NCBI RefSeq assembly: GCF_014652715.1
Contig: NZ_BMZI01000002.1
Location: 428,813 to 492,812 of the forward strand
Length of the DNA stretch: 64,000 nucleotides
Origin: Salinicola rhizosphaerae
GTDB lineage: Bacteria > Pseudomonadota > Gammaproteobacteria > Pseudomonadales > Halomonadaceae
Direction of reading: 5' to 3'
A model generated the notes under the pieces. The model made no database searches. It was not told the DNA's origin and saw nothing but the letters and a program-made list of their open reading frames with translations. The position numbers were made by a program, and so were the translations under genes. Below, in pieces: positions 8,692 through 17,973 of the stretch (position 1 is its first letter; each line of letters begins with the position of its first letter).

Positions 8692-9417
8692 TCAGGCGAT
8701 GCGTCCGCCGCCGTCCACATGGAGAACCTGCGCGTCGATGTAGCCGTTGGTCAGGATGCTCAGGCCGGCTTCGGCAAGCTCCTGAACGTTGCCGACTCGA
8801 CCGACAGGCAGTGAATCCGCGGTATCGGTGAACATTGCCTGCTTGTCTTCATTGGACATGCCGTCCCAGGTCGGGGAGTCGACGATGCCGGGCGAGACGA
8901 TGTTCACGCGACGCGGCTTAAGCTCTACGGCAAGGGCATTCATCATGCCTTCCAGCCAATGATTGGCGGCGGACACCATACTGCCGCCAGGAACGGGGCG
9001 ATAGGCGGCAACACCCGAGTAGAAGAGGAGGCTGCCGTCTTCATTGAGGAAGCGATGTGCTGCCCGGCCCAGTTGGATCGAGGCCCAGATCTTGCTCGCC
9101 AGCGTGCGCTCGATCTCGCCGTCGGTCAGTTCAATGAATGGCTTGAATGTCAGGTCGGCGACAGTCGACACAATGTGGTCCACGCGCTCCAGTTCGCGAA
9201 ATGCCGCCTCGACCTGATCGCGCTGGCTGATATCGAGAGGGTGGATCGTTACAGGCCCAGGAAGCGTACTCGCGACGCTTGTCAGCTTTTCTTTCGAACG
9301 GCCGGCGAGAGCGACCTTGGCGCCAGCAACAGATGCTTGTCTTGCCAGCTCTGCTCCCATTCCCGAGCCGCCGCCGGCAATGAATATCGTGCGTTGCGTG
9401 AGTGCTTCCAGTCCCAT
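8692..9417 (-). CDS. Divergent short-chain dehydrogenase without the YxxxK pair (241 aa)
   Basis: The start at 9417 (MGLEALTQRTIFIAGGGSGMG) has an AGGAG site upstream and gives the TGxxxGxG-type cofactor motif as AGGGSGMG; later motifs are the DISQRDQ acidic turn and SPGIVDSPTWDGMS. The usual active-site block S-x12-Y-x3-K reads YSGVAAYRPVPGGSMVSAAN here, so the catalytic Tyr and Lys are not in their normal places. It is either an atypical SDR or uses another residue. It is divergent from a LysR regulator whose start is about 105 bp away, the usual arrangement for a regulated oxidoreductase. Confidence 0.85.
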   Translation of the reverse strand: MGLEALTQRTIFIAGGGSGMGAELARQASVAGAKVALAGRSKEKLTSVASTLPGPVTIHPLDISQRDQVEAAFRELERVDHIVSTVADLTFKPFIELTDGEIERTLASKIWASIQLGRAAHRFLNEDGSLLFYSGVAAYRPVPGGSMVSAANHWLEGMMNALAVELKPRRVNIVSPGIVDSPTWDGMSNEDKQAMFTDTADSLPVGRVGNVQELAEAGLSILTNGYIDAQVLHVDGGGRIA

Positions 9418-9503
9418 AGTTTGCGCTCCTGATGGTGAATTCGATCTGAAAGCAGTCTGGTAGAGCGGAAAGGTTTGATAAACTGGTGCAATGCGAAATC
9501 GAA

Positions 9504-9520
9504 ATTCGAGGAACTCGAAT
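9504..9520. promoter_or_regulatory. Perfect inverted repeat at the LysR/SDR divergent promoter
   Basis: ATTCGAG (9504-9510), three bases, then CTCGAAT (9514-9520) form a perfect dyad ending one base before the LysR start codon at 9522. It overlaps the GAGGAA ribosome site. The position suggests an operator for autoregulation or an mRNA hairpin masking the ribosome site; which one is not decided by sequence. Confidence 0.5.
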
Positions 9521-9521
9521 A

Positions 9522-10418
9522 ATGTCAGCATCGCTTAGCACGCTCAGACTTTTCGTCGACATCGTGGAAACGGGTAGCCTGTCGGCAGCGGCGAGACGCC
9601 ATGAGCTGGCGCTATCCTCTGCCAGCCATCGCCTCCAGCAGCTGGAAAAGGAGCTGGGCGCCACGCTCCTCAACCGGACCACGCGCACTCTATCTCTGAC
9701 AGAGGAGGGTGCTGCTTACCTTCAAGGGTGCCGAGAGGCGCTCTCCGCCATGAATCGTGCCGAGGATCGTCTGCACCGTCGGCAGGAGTCTCTATCGGGA
9801 GATATTGTCGTCACGGCGCCCAACGACGTTGGCCAGCGGCTGATTGCGCCCGCCATTTCGGCATTCTGTGCGGAGCATCCCTGGGTCAGCGCCGAACTTC
9901 ACCTCAGCGATGCCATCTCGCGTGGGGTAGGGCGGGGGATCGATCTGGCCGTTCGAACCGGGCCGCTGCAGGATAGTGCGCTGGTTGCTGTTCCCCTGTC
10001 GCAAGATCGCCGCCGTATCGTTGCGTCTCCCGAATACTGGCGCGAGCATCCCAAGCCGACGCATCCAAAGGAATTGGCCGACCACAATTGCATGGTGCTG
10101 ACACGGGATGGCGAGCCGCAGACGCCATGGCATTTCCAGGATCAGGGTACGGCTCTGGCGGTGCATGTTCAGGGCACGCTGCGAGCCAACTCCGGCCTCG
10201 TTCTTCGCCATTGGGCGATGAACGGCTATGGCGTCATTCTCAAGTCCGAGCGCGATATCTCCGCGCCACTGAACGACGGCAGGCTGGAAAGCGTTCTCGA
10301 TGAACACTTGCCGACACCGTCTGCGCTCTACGCAGTGATGGCTCGCGACCGCTATCGACCGCAAAGGCTTCAGGCGCTGGTCGACTGGCTCAAGGCCTGG
10401 TGCGCAGATCACGAGTGA
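9522..10418 (+). CDS. LysR-family transcriptional regulator (298 aa)
   Basis: The N-terminal winged helix-turn-helix is clear (LRLFVDIVETGSLSAAARRH...SSASHRLQQLEKELGATLLNR), followed by the linker helix and a periplasmic-binding-like effector domain (DIVVTAPNDVGQRLIAPAI, then GIDLAVRTG). Its length is typical of the family and its effector domain resembles the CrgA-like branch. The ATG at 9522 aligns with family N-termini better than the upstream GTG at 9486. It is divergent from the SDR at 8692-9417, which it probably regulates. The effector is unknown. parS site 5 begins 9 bp after its stop. Confidence 0.93.
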   Translation: MSASLSTLRLFVDIVETGSLSAAARRHELALSSASHRLQQLEKELGATLLNRTTRTLSLTEEGAAYLQGCREALSAMNRAEDRLHRRQESLSGDIVVTAPNDVGQRLIAPAISAFCAEHPWVSAELHLSDAISRGVGRGIDLAVRTGPLQDSALVAVPLSQDRRRIVASPEYWREHPKPTHPKELADHNCMVLTRDGEPQTPWHFQDQGTALAVHVQGTLRANSGLVLRHWAMNGYGVILKSERDISAPLNDGRLESVLDEHLPTPSALYAVMARDRYRPQRLQALVDWLKAWCADHE

Positions 10419-10426
10419 AGTCCCGA

Positions 10427-10442
10427 TGTTTCACGTGGAACA
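10427..10442. other. parS: parS-like ParB binding site 5 (15/16)
   Basis: TGTTTCACGTGGAACA, one base from the perfect site, and itself of the form common in pseudomonads. It follows the LysR stop codon by 9 bp. Confidence 0.88.
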
Positions 10443-10515
10443 CGAACGGCGTCGAGCCGGGGTAGGCTCCCGAGGCAGGGAGTCTCCAACTTCGGATCAG
10501 GGCTTCCACCCACTA

Positions 10516-10548
10516 AAAAGGCTCGGAGTGATGACCACCGAGCCTTTT
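10516..10548. terminator. Bidirectional Rho-independent terminator between lysR and glyS
   Basis: AAAAGGCTCGG (10516-10526) pairs exactly with CCGAGCCTTTT (10538-10548) around an 11-base loop, giving A- and T-tracts at both ends. It separates the convergent LysR gene (ends 10418) and glyS (ends 10586). The distal T-tract merges with parS site 6. Confidence 0.85.
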
Positions 10549-10563
10549 GTTTCACGTGAAACA
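10548..10563. other. parS: parS-like ParB binding site 6 (16/16)
   Basis: Perfect TGTTTCACGTGAAACA, sharing its first base with the last T of the terminator stem at 10516-10548 and lying 23 bp beyond the glyS stop. It is only 121 bp from site 5. Confidence 0.93.
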
Positions 10564-10585
10564 CGTCTTGATGAGGGCGCCTAGT

Positions 10586-12658
10586 TTATTGCTGCAGCTC
10601 GGCGATATCCGCAACAGCGAGGAAGACCGCCTGAAGGCCCGCCAACAGTGCCAGCCGGTTACGCCGTGTGGCGTCATCGTCCACCGCCACCATGACCTCG
10701 TCGAAGAATCGGTCTACCGGCGCCCGGAGCGTCGCGAGGATGTCCAGGGCTTGCGCATACTGGGCTTGCTGAAACAGCGGTTCGACCTGTTCTCGACAGT
10801 CCGTGATCGCATTCGCCAGCGCGATTTCAGCATCTTCGCTCAGCAGTGATTCATCGACTCGCTGCTCGCCGCCGTACTGCTGCTTGGCCAGGATGTTGGA
10901 AACCCGCTTGTTGGCCGCCGCCAGCGCTGCAGCTTCTTCGCGCTGTTCGAAGTGGTGAACGGCCTGCAGTCGACGGGCAAAGTCGAGGGGGCGTGTGACC
11001 GGGCGCGCACGAACGGCGAGATAGACCGATACCGGCAGCCCTTCATCCTGCGCCCAAGCGCGGAAGCGGTCGAGCATGTAGGTCAGCACGTCATCGACGA
11101 GCCCTTCGGTCTTGGGCAAGTCGCGATGCTGAGATACCGCCAGCTCCAGCAGCTCACGCAGATCGAGGTCGAGTTCGCCCTTGATCAGAATATTGAGCAC
11201 ACCGATGGTGGCACGACGCAGCGCGAACGGGTCCTTGGCGCCGGTCGGACGCTGGCCGATACCGAAGATGCCGGTGAGCGTGTCGAGCCGGTCGGCCAGC
11301 GCGATGGCCAGGCCGGTTGGTGTCTGCGGAATGGCATCGCCGGCAAAGCGGGGCAGGTACTGCTCGTGCAGCGCCTCGGCGACGGCCGCCGGCTCGCCGT
11401 CATGGCGCGCGTAGTAGGTCCCCATGACGCCCTGAAGCTCAGGAAATTCGAGAACCATCTCGGTGACGAGATCGCACTTGGCGAGCTGCGCCGCGCGAGC
11501 AGCGGCGTGACTGTCGCCACCGATCTTGCCGGCGATGAAGCGGGCAATGACCTCGCTGCGCGCGGCCTTGTCCGCGAGCGTACCCAACTGCTGCTGGAAC
11601 ACGACATTCGTCAGCGCCGTACGGCGCGACTCGAGCGTTCGCTTGCGGTCGGTCTCGAAGAAGAAGGCAGCATCCGCCAACCGTGGGCGAATCACCTTTT
11701 CATTGCCGTAGATGACCTGTTGCGGATCATCGCTCTCGATGTTCGCCAGCGTGATGAACTGCGGCTTGAGTCGTCCGGACTCATCCAGCATGTGAAAGTA
11801 CTTCTGATTGGCCTTCATCGACGAAATCAGGCACTCCGCCGGTACCTCGAGGAACCGCTCGTCGAAGCTGCCCGTGAGGGCCACCGGCCACTCGACCAGC
11901 CCGTTAACCTCATCGAGCAGGTCTTCGTCGATCACTGCCTGCCCCTCGTGCACCTCGGCCTCGGCCAGCACCTGCTCGCGAATACGCTCGCGACGGCGAT
12001 CCAGTTCGACCAGGACGTACGCCTGCTCCAGCGCATCGACGTAATCATCGGCATGAGCGAGTTCTATCGGCGCAGGTGCGTGGAAGCGGTGACCGTAAGT
12101 CGTGCGGCCGGACTCCAGGCCCAGTACGGAAGCGGGAACGACGTCCGCACCGTATAGCGCGATCAGCCAGTGAACCGGGCGGGAAAACTCGATCCGCGAC
12201 GCACCCCAGCGCATGTTCTTGGGAACGGGCAACGCGTTGACGGCGGCGGACAGGATTGCCGGTAAAAGCTGTGCAACCGGCTCGCCTTGCTGCTGTTCAC
12301 GATAGCCGAGCCAGGTGCCCTTGTCCGTCTCCAGGTGAATCAGCTCGTCGACCGTCACACCGCAGGAGCGAGCAAAGCCCTCGGCCGCCTTGGTCGGTTG
12401 ACCGTCCTTGAATGCGGCTGCCAGCGCCGGTCCGCGCTTCTCGACGTCGCGGTCGGGCTGCTTGTCGGCAAGTGCTTCGATACGCACGGCCAGCCGGCGG
12501 GGAGAGGCCAGCGCCCTGGCCTGGCCCATCGGGACTTCGGCGTCGCTCAAGCCTTTGACGATACCATCGCGCAACGCATGCGCCAGATCGCTCAGGGCGC
12601 CCGGCGGCAGCTCCTCGACGCCCAGTTCGATCAGTAGGGTGTTGGCTGCCATGCTCAT
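10586..12658 (-). CDS. glyS: Glycyl-tRNA synthetase beta subunit (690 aa)
   Basis: Beta chain of the alpha2-beta2 bacterial glycyl-tRNA synthetase, providing tRNA recognition. The N-terminus [15 protein letters not shown], the motif [19 protein letters not shown]-like block in the middle, and [11 protein letters not shown] plus [10 protein letters not shown] are diagnostic. The chosen ATG at 12658 overlaps the glyQ stop as ATGA (4 bp), indicating translational coupling; an alternative ATG lies two codons in. The longer open frame to 12922 is the read-through of the glyQ shadow. Length fits the family (about 690). Terminator at 10516-10548 follows. Confidence 0.97.
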   Translation of the reverse strand: MSMAANTLLIELGVEELPPGALSDLAHALRDGIVKGLSDAEVPMGQARALASPRRLAVRIEALADKQPDRDVEKRGPALAAAFKDGQPTKAAEGFARSCGVTVDELIHLETDKGTWLGYREQQQGEPVAQLLPAILSAAVNALPVPKNMRWGASRIEFSRPVHWLIALYGADVVPASVLGLESGRTTYGHRFHAPAPIELAHADDYVDALEQAYVLVELDRRRERIREQVLAEAEVHEGQAVIDEDLLDEVNGLVEWPVALTGSFDERFLEVPAECLISSMKANQKYFHMLDESGRLKPQFITLANIESDDPQQVIYGNEKVIRPRLADAAFFFETDRKRTLESRRTALTNVVFQQQLGTLADKAARSEVIARFIAGKIGGDSHAAARAAQLAKCDLVTEMVLEFPELQGVMGTYYARHDGEPAAVAEALHEQYLPRFAGDAIPQTPTGLAIALADRLDTLTGIFGIGQRPTGAKDPFALRRATIGVLNILIKGELDLDLRELLELAVSQHRDLPKTEGLVDDVLTYMLDRFRAWAQDEGLPVSVYLAVRARPVTRPLDFARRLQAVHHFEQREEAAALAAANKRVSNILAKQQYGGEQRVDESLLSEDAEIALANAITDCREQVEPLFQQAQYAQALDILATLRAPVDRFFDEVMVAVDDDATRRNRLALLAGLQAVFLAVADIAELQQ

Positions 12659-13617
12659 GCGTCTCCCTGAGTGGTTTCGGGTGTGTCCTGAAGTCGCTCG
12701 CGCCGCAGCGCCTCCGGCGCCATCGGGAAGCCGGCTGCCTCGCGCGAGGCGTAATAGGCGTGGGCGACATCGCGCGCCAGCGTGCGCACACGCAGAATGT
12801 AGCGCTGCCGTTCGGTCACCGAGATCGCGTGGCGCGCGTCCAGCAGATTGAAAGTGTGTGAGGCCTTGAGTACCTGCTCGTAGGCGGGCAGCGGTAGATT
12901 GGCCTCGAGCAGCTTGTTGCACTCGGTCTCACAGTGATCGAAGGCGCCGAAGAGATAGTCGACGTCGGCGTGTTCGAAGTTGTACGCCGATTGCTCACGC
13001 TCGTTCTGCAGGTAAACGTCGCCGTAGCTCACCTTCGAGCCGTCGGGCGCGATCGTCCAGACCAGGTCGTAGACGCTCTCGACGTCCTGCAGATACATGG
13101 CAATGCGCTCGAGGCCGTAGGTCAGCTCGCCGGTGACCGGGAAGCATTCCAGACCGCCGGCCTGCTGGAAGTAAGTGAACTGCGTCACCTCCATGCCATT
13201 GAGCCAGACTTCCCAGCCGAGTCCCCAGGCGCCCAGCGTCGGTGACTCCCAGTTATCTTCCACGAAGCGGATATCGTGGACCAGTGGATCGATGCCGAGG
13301 CGCTTCAGAGAGCCGAGGTAGAGCTCCTGCAGATTCTTCGGCGAGGGCTTCATCACGACCTGGAACTGGTAGTAGTGCTGCAGGCGATTGGGGTTCTCGC
13401 CGTAGCGGCCGTCGGTCGGACGTCGAGACGGCTGGACGTAGGCAGCGTTCCAGCTCTCCGGGCCGATGGATCGCAGGAAAGTGGCGGGATGAAAGGTGCC
13501 CGCACCGACTTCCATATCCAGAGGCTGCATGACGATACAGCCCTGCTCCGCCCAGTATTGCTGAAGGGCGAGTATCAGCCCCTGAAAGGTTTTTGCATCT
13601 GCCGTCGGCTCTGTCAT
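12655..13617 (-). CDS. glyQ: Glycyl-tRNA synthetase alpha subunit (320 aa)
   Basis: Catalytic alpha chain with class II synthetase character: [16 protein letters not shown] at the start, [31 protein letters not shown], and [15 protein letters not shown]. These are near-invariant in GlyQ. The start at 13617 ([13 protein letters not shown]) gives the usual length; an in-frame ATG at 13638 and TTG at 13656 are possible but would add an unusual N-terminus. glyQ is first in the glyQS operon and is divergent from hldD, about 150 bp away. Confidence 0.97.
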   Translation of the reverse strand: MTEPTADAKTFQGLILALQQYWAEQGCIVMQPLDMEVGAGTFHPATFLRSIGPESWNAAYVQPSRRPTDGRYGENPNRLQHYYQFQVVMKPSPKNLQELYLGSLKRLGIDPLVHDIRFVEDNWESPTLGAWGLGWEVWLNGMEVTQFTYFQQAGGLECFPVTGELTYGLERIAMYLQDVESVYDLVWTIAPDGSKVSYGDVYLQNEREQSAYNFEHADVDYLFGAFDHCETECNKLLEANLPLPAYEQVLKASHTFNLLDARHAISVTERQRYILRVRTLARDVAHAYYASREAAGFPMAPEALRRERLQDTPETTQGDA

Positions 13618-13767
13618 TGACTGCGCACCGTTGCCCATGAATTCGTGAGCCGCCAAGTATACAATTAGCGCCTAATCGGTTATAGGCACCGGCATGAATC
13701 CGCCGAGAGCGACATCGCGGCTCTCGCGGCGGTAGTCTGGCCGAGTCGAGACAGACAGGAGAGCGAC

Positions 13768-14736
13768 ATGATCGTAGTCACCGGCGGTGCCGGCTTCATC
13801 GGGGCCAATCTGGTCAAGGCACTCAATGCGCGTGGCCGTGAGGACGTCATGGTCGTCGACGACCTCAGCGACGGCACGAAATTCGTCAATCTGGCGGACT
13901 GCACGTTGGGAGACTATCTCGACAAGGACGACTTCCTCGCTCGCGTGAAGGCAGAGCTCAACGGGGAGATGCGCGGCGAGACCGGCGGTCTGCCGCCGAT
14001 CGAGGCGATCTTCCACGAGGGTGCCTGCTCGGATACGACCGAATGGGATGGTCGCTTCATGCTGGAGAACAACTTCGAATATTCGAAGGTGCTGCTCGAG
14101 TACTGCCAGGCCAAGCGGATTCCGTTTCTTTATGCCTCGTCAGCCGCGACCTACGGTGGCAGCGAAGTGTTCGTCGAGGACCCGGCGCACGAGAAGCCGC
14201 TCAACGTCTACGGCTACTCCAAGCTGCTGTTCGATCAGTACGTACGCGCACGCTGGGACAGTTTCGACAGCCAGGTCGTCGGATTCCGCTATTTCAATGT
14301 CTACGGTCCGCGCGAGCAGCACAAAGGCAAGATGGCGAGCGTTGCCTACCATCATCACACGCAAGTGCAACGCGGCGAGAATCCCAAACTCTTCGGGGCC
14401 TGGGATGGCTATGACGCCGGCATGCAGAGCCGTGATTTCGTCTACGTCGGTGACGTCGTCGACGTCAATCTATGGTTTCTCGATAACCCGGAAGTCTCGG
14501 GCATCTTCAACCTGGGCACCGGCCGCGCCGAGCCGTTCAAGGCGATTGCCGAGACCGCGATCGAGTTCTACGGGAAGGGCGACATCGAGTACATCGACTT
14601 TCCCGATGAGCTCAAGGGGCGTTACCAGAGCTACACGCGCGCCGATATCTCTCGGCTTCGCGAGGCTGGCTATGCGGCGGAGTTCAAGACCGTTCGCGAA
14701 GGGGTGAATGCCTACCTGGAATGGTTGAATGGCTGA
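13768..14736 (+). CDS. hldD: ADP-L-glycero-D-manno-heptose-6-epimerase (322 aa)
   Basis: Last enzyme of ADP-heptose synthesis, epimerising C6 before heptose is moved to the LPS core. Extended-SDR motif [12 protein letters not shown] at the N-terminus, active-site Ser in YASSAATYG, and the YxxxK pair in [11 protein letters not shown] are intact; [16 protein letters not shown] and FNLGTGRA are family signatures. AGGAG lies before the ATG. It overlaps waaF by 8 bp, so the two are one operon, opening the LPS core locus. Confidence 0.97.
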   Translation: MIVVTGGAGFIGANLVKALNARGREDVMVVDDLSDGTKFVNLADCTLGDYLDKDDFLARVKAELNGEMRGETGGLPPIEAIFHEGACSDTTEWDGRFMLENNFEYSKVLLEYCQAKRIPFLYASSAATYGGSEVFVEDPAHEKPLNVYGYSKLLFDQYVRARWDSFDSQVVGFRYFNVYGPREQHKGKMASVAYHHHTQVQRGENPKLFGAWDGYDAGMQSRDFVYVGDVVDVNLWFLDNPEVSGIFNLGTGRAEPFKAIAETAIEFYGKGDIEYIDFPDELKGRYQSYTRADISRLREAGYAAEFKTVREGVNAYLEWLNG

Positions 14737-15763
14737 AGCCGCCGCTTCGCGCGAGGCGCCTCGCATTCTCGTCGTCGGCCCGTCCTGGGTCGGGGACATG
14801 GTGATGGCACAGAGCCTCTTCATGACGCTCAAGACGAGGCATCCCGGCGCTGTCGTTGGCGTGCTGGCGCCGGGCTGGTCGCTGCCGATTCTCGAACGGA
14901 TGCCGGAAGTCGACGAAGCGATCGCGCTCGACGTGAAACATGGTGAATTCGGTTGGCGGACGCGCCGCGACGTGGCGCGCACGCTCAAAGGTCGTTTCGA
15001 CCGTGCCATCGTGCTACCGCGCTCGCTGAAGTCGGCGCTGGTGCCGTTTCTGGCGGGAATCCCGCTTCGCACGGGATTCACCGGCGAGCAGCGCTATCTT
15101 TTGCTCAACGATCGACGCAAGCTCGACAAGACCGTGCTCGATCAGACGGTCAAACGCTTCGTGGCGCTTGGGCTGTCTGCCGACGAGGCAGCGAGCGGCG
15201 CCTTCGCGATACCCAGGCCGGCACTAAGCGTCGATGGGCAGCGCCAGATTGCGCTGCGGGCCGAGCTCGGCCTCGGCGAACGTCCGGCCATCGGCATGAT
15301 GCCCGGTGCCGAATACGGCCCCGCCAAGCAGTGGCCGCTCGAGTATTTCCGCGAGCTGGCGCAGAGCCTGATCGCGCGAGGATATGCCGTCTGGATTCTG
15401 GGTGGCCCCAAGGATGCCGAAGCGGGCGAGGTCATCGCGGCCGAGCTCGATTACGCCCACAATCTCTGCGGTAAGACGCGTCTGGCGGACGCCGTCGATC
15501 TCCTGGCCGCCTGCGAGCAGGTGGTCACCAACGATTCGGGGCTGATGCACGTGGCAGCCGCAGTCGGCACGCGCATCCAGGCGCTCTATGGCTCCTCCAC
15601 GCCGGCGTATACGCCGCCGCTGACCGACAATGCAGACATCCACTATCTCGGGCTCTCCTGCTCGCCCTGCTTCGAACGCACCTGCCCGCTGGGCCATCGC
15701 AACTGCCTCAAACAGATGCTGCCGGCGCGAATCGAAGCCGCGGTATGTGGCTCGCCCCTCTGA
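14729..15763 (+). CDS. waaF: ADP-heptose:LPS heptosyltransferase II (344 aa)
   Basis: GT9 enzyme adding the second heptose to heptosyl-Kdo2-lipid A on the cytoplasmic face. Start [18 protein letters not shown] is the WaaF N-terminal signature; the GT9 C-terminal site is seen in [19 protein letters not shown] and [15 protein letters not shown] with later [17 protein letters not shown], a cysteine block found in WaaF. Length is typical. It overlaps hldD by 8 bp. Confidence 0.95.
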   Translation: MAEAAASREAPRILVVGPSWVGDMVMAQSLFMTLKTRHPGAVVGVLAPGWSLPILERMPEVDEAIALDVKHGEFGWRTRRDVARTLKGRFDRAIVLPRSLKSALVPFLAGIPLRTGFTGEQRYLLLNDRRKLDKTVLDQTVKRFVALGLSADEAASGAFAIPRPALSVDGQRQIALRAELGLGERPAIGMMPGAEYGPAKQWPLEYFRELAQSLIARGYAVWILGGPKDAEAGEVIAAELDYAHNLCGKTRLADAVDLLAACEQVVTNDSGLMHVAAAVGTRIQALYGSSTPAYTPPLTDNADIHYLGLSCSPCFERTCPLGHRNCLKQMLPARIEAAVCGSPL

Positions 15764-15788
15764 TATCGCTCTGGCCACGAGAACCCGC

Positions 15789-16712
15789 ATGCCGCTGCTC
15801 ACGACCAAACGAAAACGCAAGGTGCGCTCGGCGCTGAGATTTTGGCGCTACCGCTGGAAGAACCTTGTCTCACGCCGCCGCGTGCCGTCCAGCGGCAAGC
15901 GGTTGATCATCTCGCTGACGACTCATCCGCCTCGTCTCAGGCAAGTCTTCGCCACGCTCGAATCGCTGTGCGAACAGGATCTCGAGGCCTTCGACGTCCA
16001 TCTATACCTGTCTCGTCGTGACAGGGAGAGCATCGAGCGTTGGCCGGAGACGCTAACGCGGCTGGCGCGACGCGGGGTCGAGGTCGTAGTGACCGAAGAG
16101 GATTACCGCTCCTACGACAAGCTGCTACACGCGCTGTCTGCGTATCCCGAGGCCACGATCATCACCGCCGATGACGACGTGATGTATCCACCGGACTGGG
16201 CGAGGCGTCTGGTCGAGGGGGCAGAGCGCTACCCGGGTGCGATCGTCTGTCACCGCGGTCACATGCTGTGCGAGACGTCGCCGGGATCGGGAGAGATTTC
16301 CTATCGTGTCGTCAGAAGCCGAAAGGAACCCGGCGCCACGAGCCCCAATTTTGCGCTGATGCCGACGGGAAGCGGCGGGGTGCTTTACCCCCCGCGATCG
16401 CTCGATCCGCTCGTGTCGGATGTCGAAGCCTTCCGCGAGCTGGCACCCAACGCCGACGACATCTGGTTCAAGGTAGCCTCGCTCAAGGCGAGAACGCCCT
16501 GTGTTCGCATCAATGCGGAGAATGTCGACTTCTTGCCGACACCGGCAGCGGGAGAGTCGGCGCTACATGAAGAGAATATCAAGCGCGGTGGTAACGATCG
16601 GCAGTTTGCCAATTGTTTGACGCGCTTCCCCGACATCAAGCCACTGATCTTCGGTCTCCAGCAAGGCCCTGACGAAGATCGCCTCACGGCGGAAAAACCG
16701 GTGAGTCAATGA
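15789..16712 (+). CDS. Putative GT2-like glycosyltransferase (307 aa)
   Basis: The best start is the ATG at 15789 (MPLLTTKRKRKVRSAL), 25 bp after waaF; the same frame is open further upstream only as a waaF shadow. After a basic N-terminus comes LIISLTTHPPRLRQVFATLE, resembling the first strand of GT-A enzymes, and an acidic metal/nucleotide motif ITADDDVMYPPDW. The region LMPTGSGGVLYPP and DIWFKVASLKA correspond to the acceptor half. It overlaps the next gene by 4 bp (ATGA). It is likely an LPS-core or outer-core sugar transferase of uncertain donor. Confidence 0.75.
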   Translation: MPLLTTKRKRKVRSALRFWRYRWKNLVSRRRVPSSGKRLIISLTTHPPRLRQVFATLESLCEQDLEAFDVHLYLSRRDRESIERWPETLTRLARRGVEVVVTEEDYRSYDKLLHALSAYPEATIITADDDVMYPPDWARRLVEGAERYPGAIVCHRGHMLCETSPGSGEISYRVVRSRKEPGATSPNFALMPTGSGGVLYPPRSLDPLVSDVEAFRELAPNADDIWFKVASLKARTPCVRINAENVDFLPTPAAGESALHEENIKRGGNDRQFANCLTRFPDIKPLIFGLQQGPDEDRLTAEKPVSQ

Positions 16713-17863
16713 CACAAAGAGTGCTGCTCGTCGTACGAAAACTGAGTATCGGTGGCATCGAGCGCGTCACCGTCAACCTGGCCAACGTGCTGGCGCGCGA
16801 AGGGCATGAGGTGCATGTGCTCGTCCTGAAAGGTGGGCACGAGCTTGAGCCTGACGCCGGTGTCACGGTTCATCGGGTGGATTTCGACAAGGCTTTCCGC
16901 CGGACAGGTATCGGATTGCTCTACGATCTGCTGACGCGGGCACTGCTGAAACCCGTATTACCGGGTTCGGGCTTCCTGTGGCGCGGCTGGTATGGCGGCG
17001 GGTATCTCAAGCGCTTCGTGGAAAAGCTGGAGCGCGAGCAGGGGCCGATAGACCGAGTCATCATGCGCGGCCAGGGCGCGTTCGAGACCGTCTGGTCGTG
17101 GCGCGACCCGCGACTATGGCAGGTGACCGTTTCCTGGCCCGGTGATCCCGGTGGGCGTCTGAAGGGGAGCTATCTGCGCCGCCTCTACGACGACAAGCAG
17201 GTCGTCTGCAATACGCCCAACGTGCGCGAACAGCTGGAACGTCAGCTGGCGCATCACAATATTCGTCCGAAGCGCTGGGCCACGATCATGAATCCCTGCG
17301 ATATCGAGGCCATTCGACGTCAGGCTGCCGAACCGGTCGAGCTGCCTGAGCGCCCCTTTGTCGTTCATGTCTCCCGGCTGTCCGACGTCAAGCGGCAGGA
17401 GTGGCTGATACGGGCGTATCTGGAGGCCGGCATCGACGAGGATCTCGTGATCGTCGGTGACGGTCCCAAGCGCGCGAGCCTGGAGGCCTTGGCCGATGAG
17501 CTTGGCGCGCGCGAGCGTATTCACTTCATCGGTAGTCGCCCCAACCCCTATCCATGGATGAAACACGCAAGGCTCTTCATCTTGAGTTCGCGCAGCGAAG
17601 CGTTCGGTATCGTGCTGGCCGAGAGCATGATCTGTGGAACGCCCTGTGTCGCCGTCGATTGCCCGGGAGGCGTGCGCAACGTGCTGATCAACGATCAGGC
17701 CAGACTGATCGCAGAGAACTCGATCAGCGGCCTTGCCGGCAAGATTCGCGAGGGGCTGTCGAATCCGCCCGACCTCGCAGCCGACCCGGAGCTGATCGAG
17801 CGCTTTCGCGATACGCGCATCATGGAACAGTTCCTCGCGTTACCGACCGGCGGCGGTCGGTAA
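16709..17863 (+). CDS. GT4-family glycosyltransferase (384 aa)
   Basis: GT-B fold retaining glycosyltransferase. The N-terminal GIERVTVNLANVLAREGHEV glycine-rich helix and the C-terminal donor site, with SSRSEAFGIVLAESMICGTP containing the E-x7-E motif, are clear; HVSRLSDVKRQEWLIRA and VIVGDGPKRASLE complete it. It is translationally coupled to the preceding gene by a 4-bp ATGA overlap. A long hairpin at 17838-17865 covers its stop codon. Role is probably hexose addition to the LPS core; acceptor not deducible. Confidence 0.9.
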   Translation: MTQRVLLVVRKLSIGGIERVTVNLANVLAREGHEVHVLVLKGGHELEPDAGVTVHRVDFDKAFRRTGIGLLYDLLTRALLKPVLPGSGFLWRGWYGGGYLKRFVEKLEREQGPIDRVIMRGQGAFETVWSWRDPRLWQVTVSWPGDPGGRLKGSYLRRLYDDKQVVCNTPNVREQLERQLAHHNIRPKRWATIMNPCDIEAIRRQAAEPVELPERPFVVHVSRLSDVKRQEWLIRAYLEAGIDEDLVIVGDGPKRASLEALADELGARERIHFIGSRPNPYPWMKHARLFILSSRSEAFGIVLAESMICGTPCVAVDCPGGVRNVLINDQARLIAENSISGLAGKIREGLSNPPDLAADPELIERFRDTRIMEQFLALPTGGGR

Positions 17864-17865
17864 CG
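17838..17865 (+). terminator. 12-bp hairpin covering the end of the GT4 gene
   Basis: CGTTACCGACCG (17838-17849), loop GCGG, CGGTCGGTAACG (17854-17865): a perfect 12-bp stem that includes the stop codon (17861-17863). There is no downstream T-run, so it may protect the mRNA 3' end or act with Rho rather than as an intrinsic terminator. Confidence 0.5.
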
Positions 17866-17973
17866 GATATCGGCGAACACGGGAGATCGTCAAACTAATT
17901 GCATAGCCTGCTTATGAACATGGTAAGCTGGGTGAACACTGTTTCATAACCCGCCCCATTGAGTGAATCGGCC

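Noticed and set aside
14927-14940. CTCGACGTGAAACA in waaF, half of a parS site
   Set aside because: The core is GACGTG, not CACGTG, and the left half is absent; it is coding sequence.
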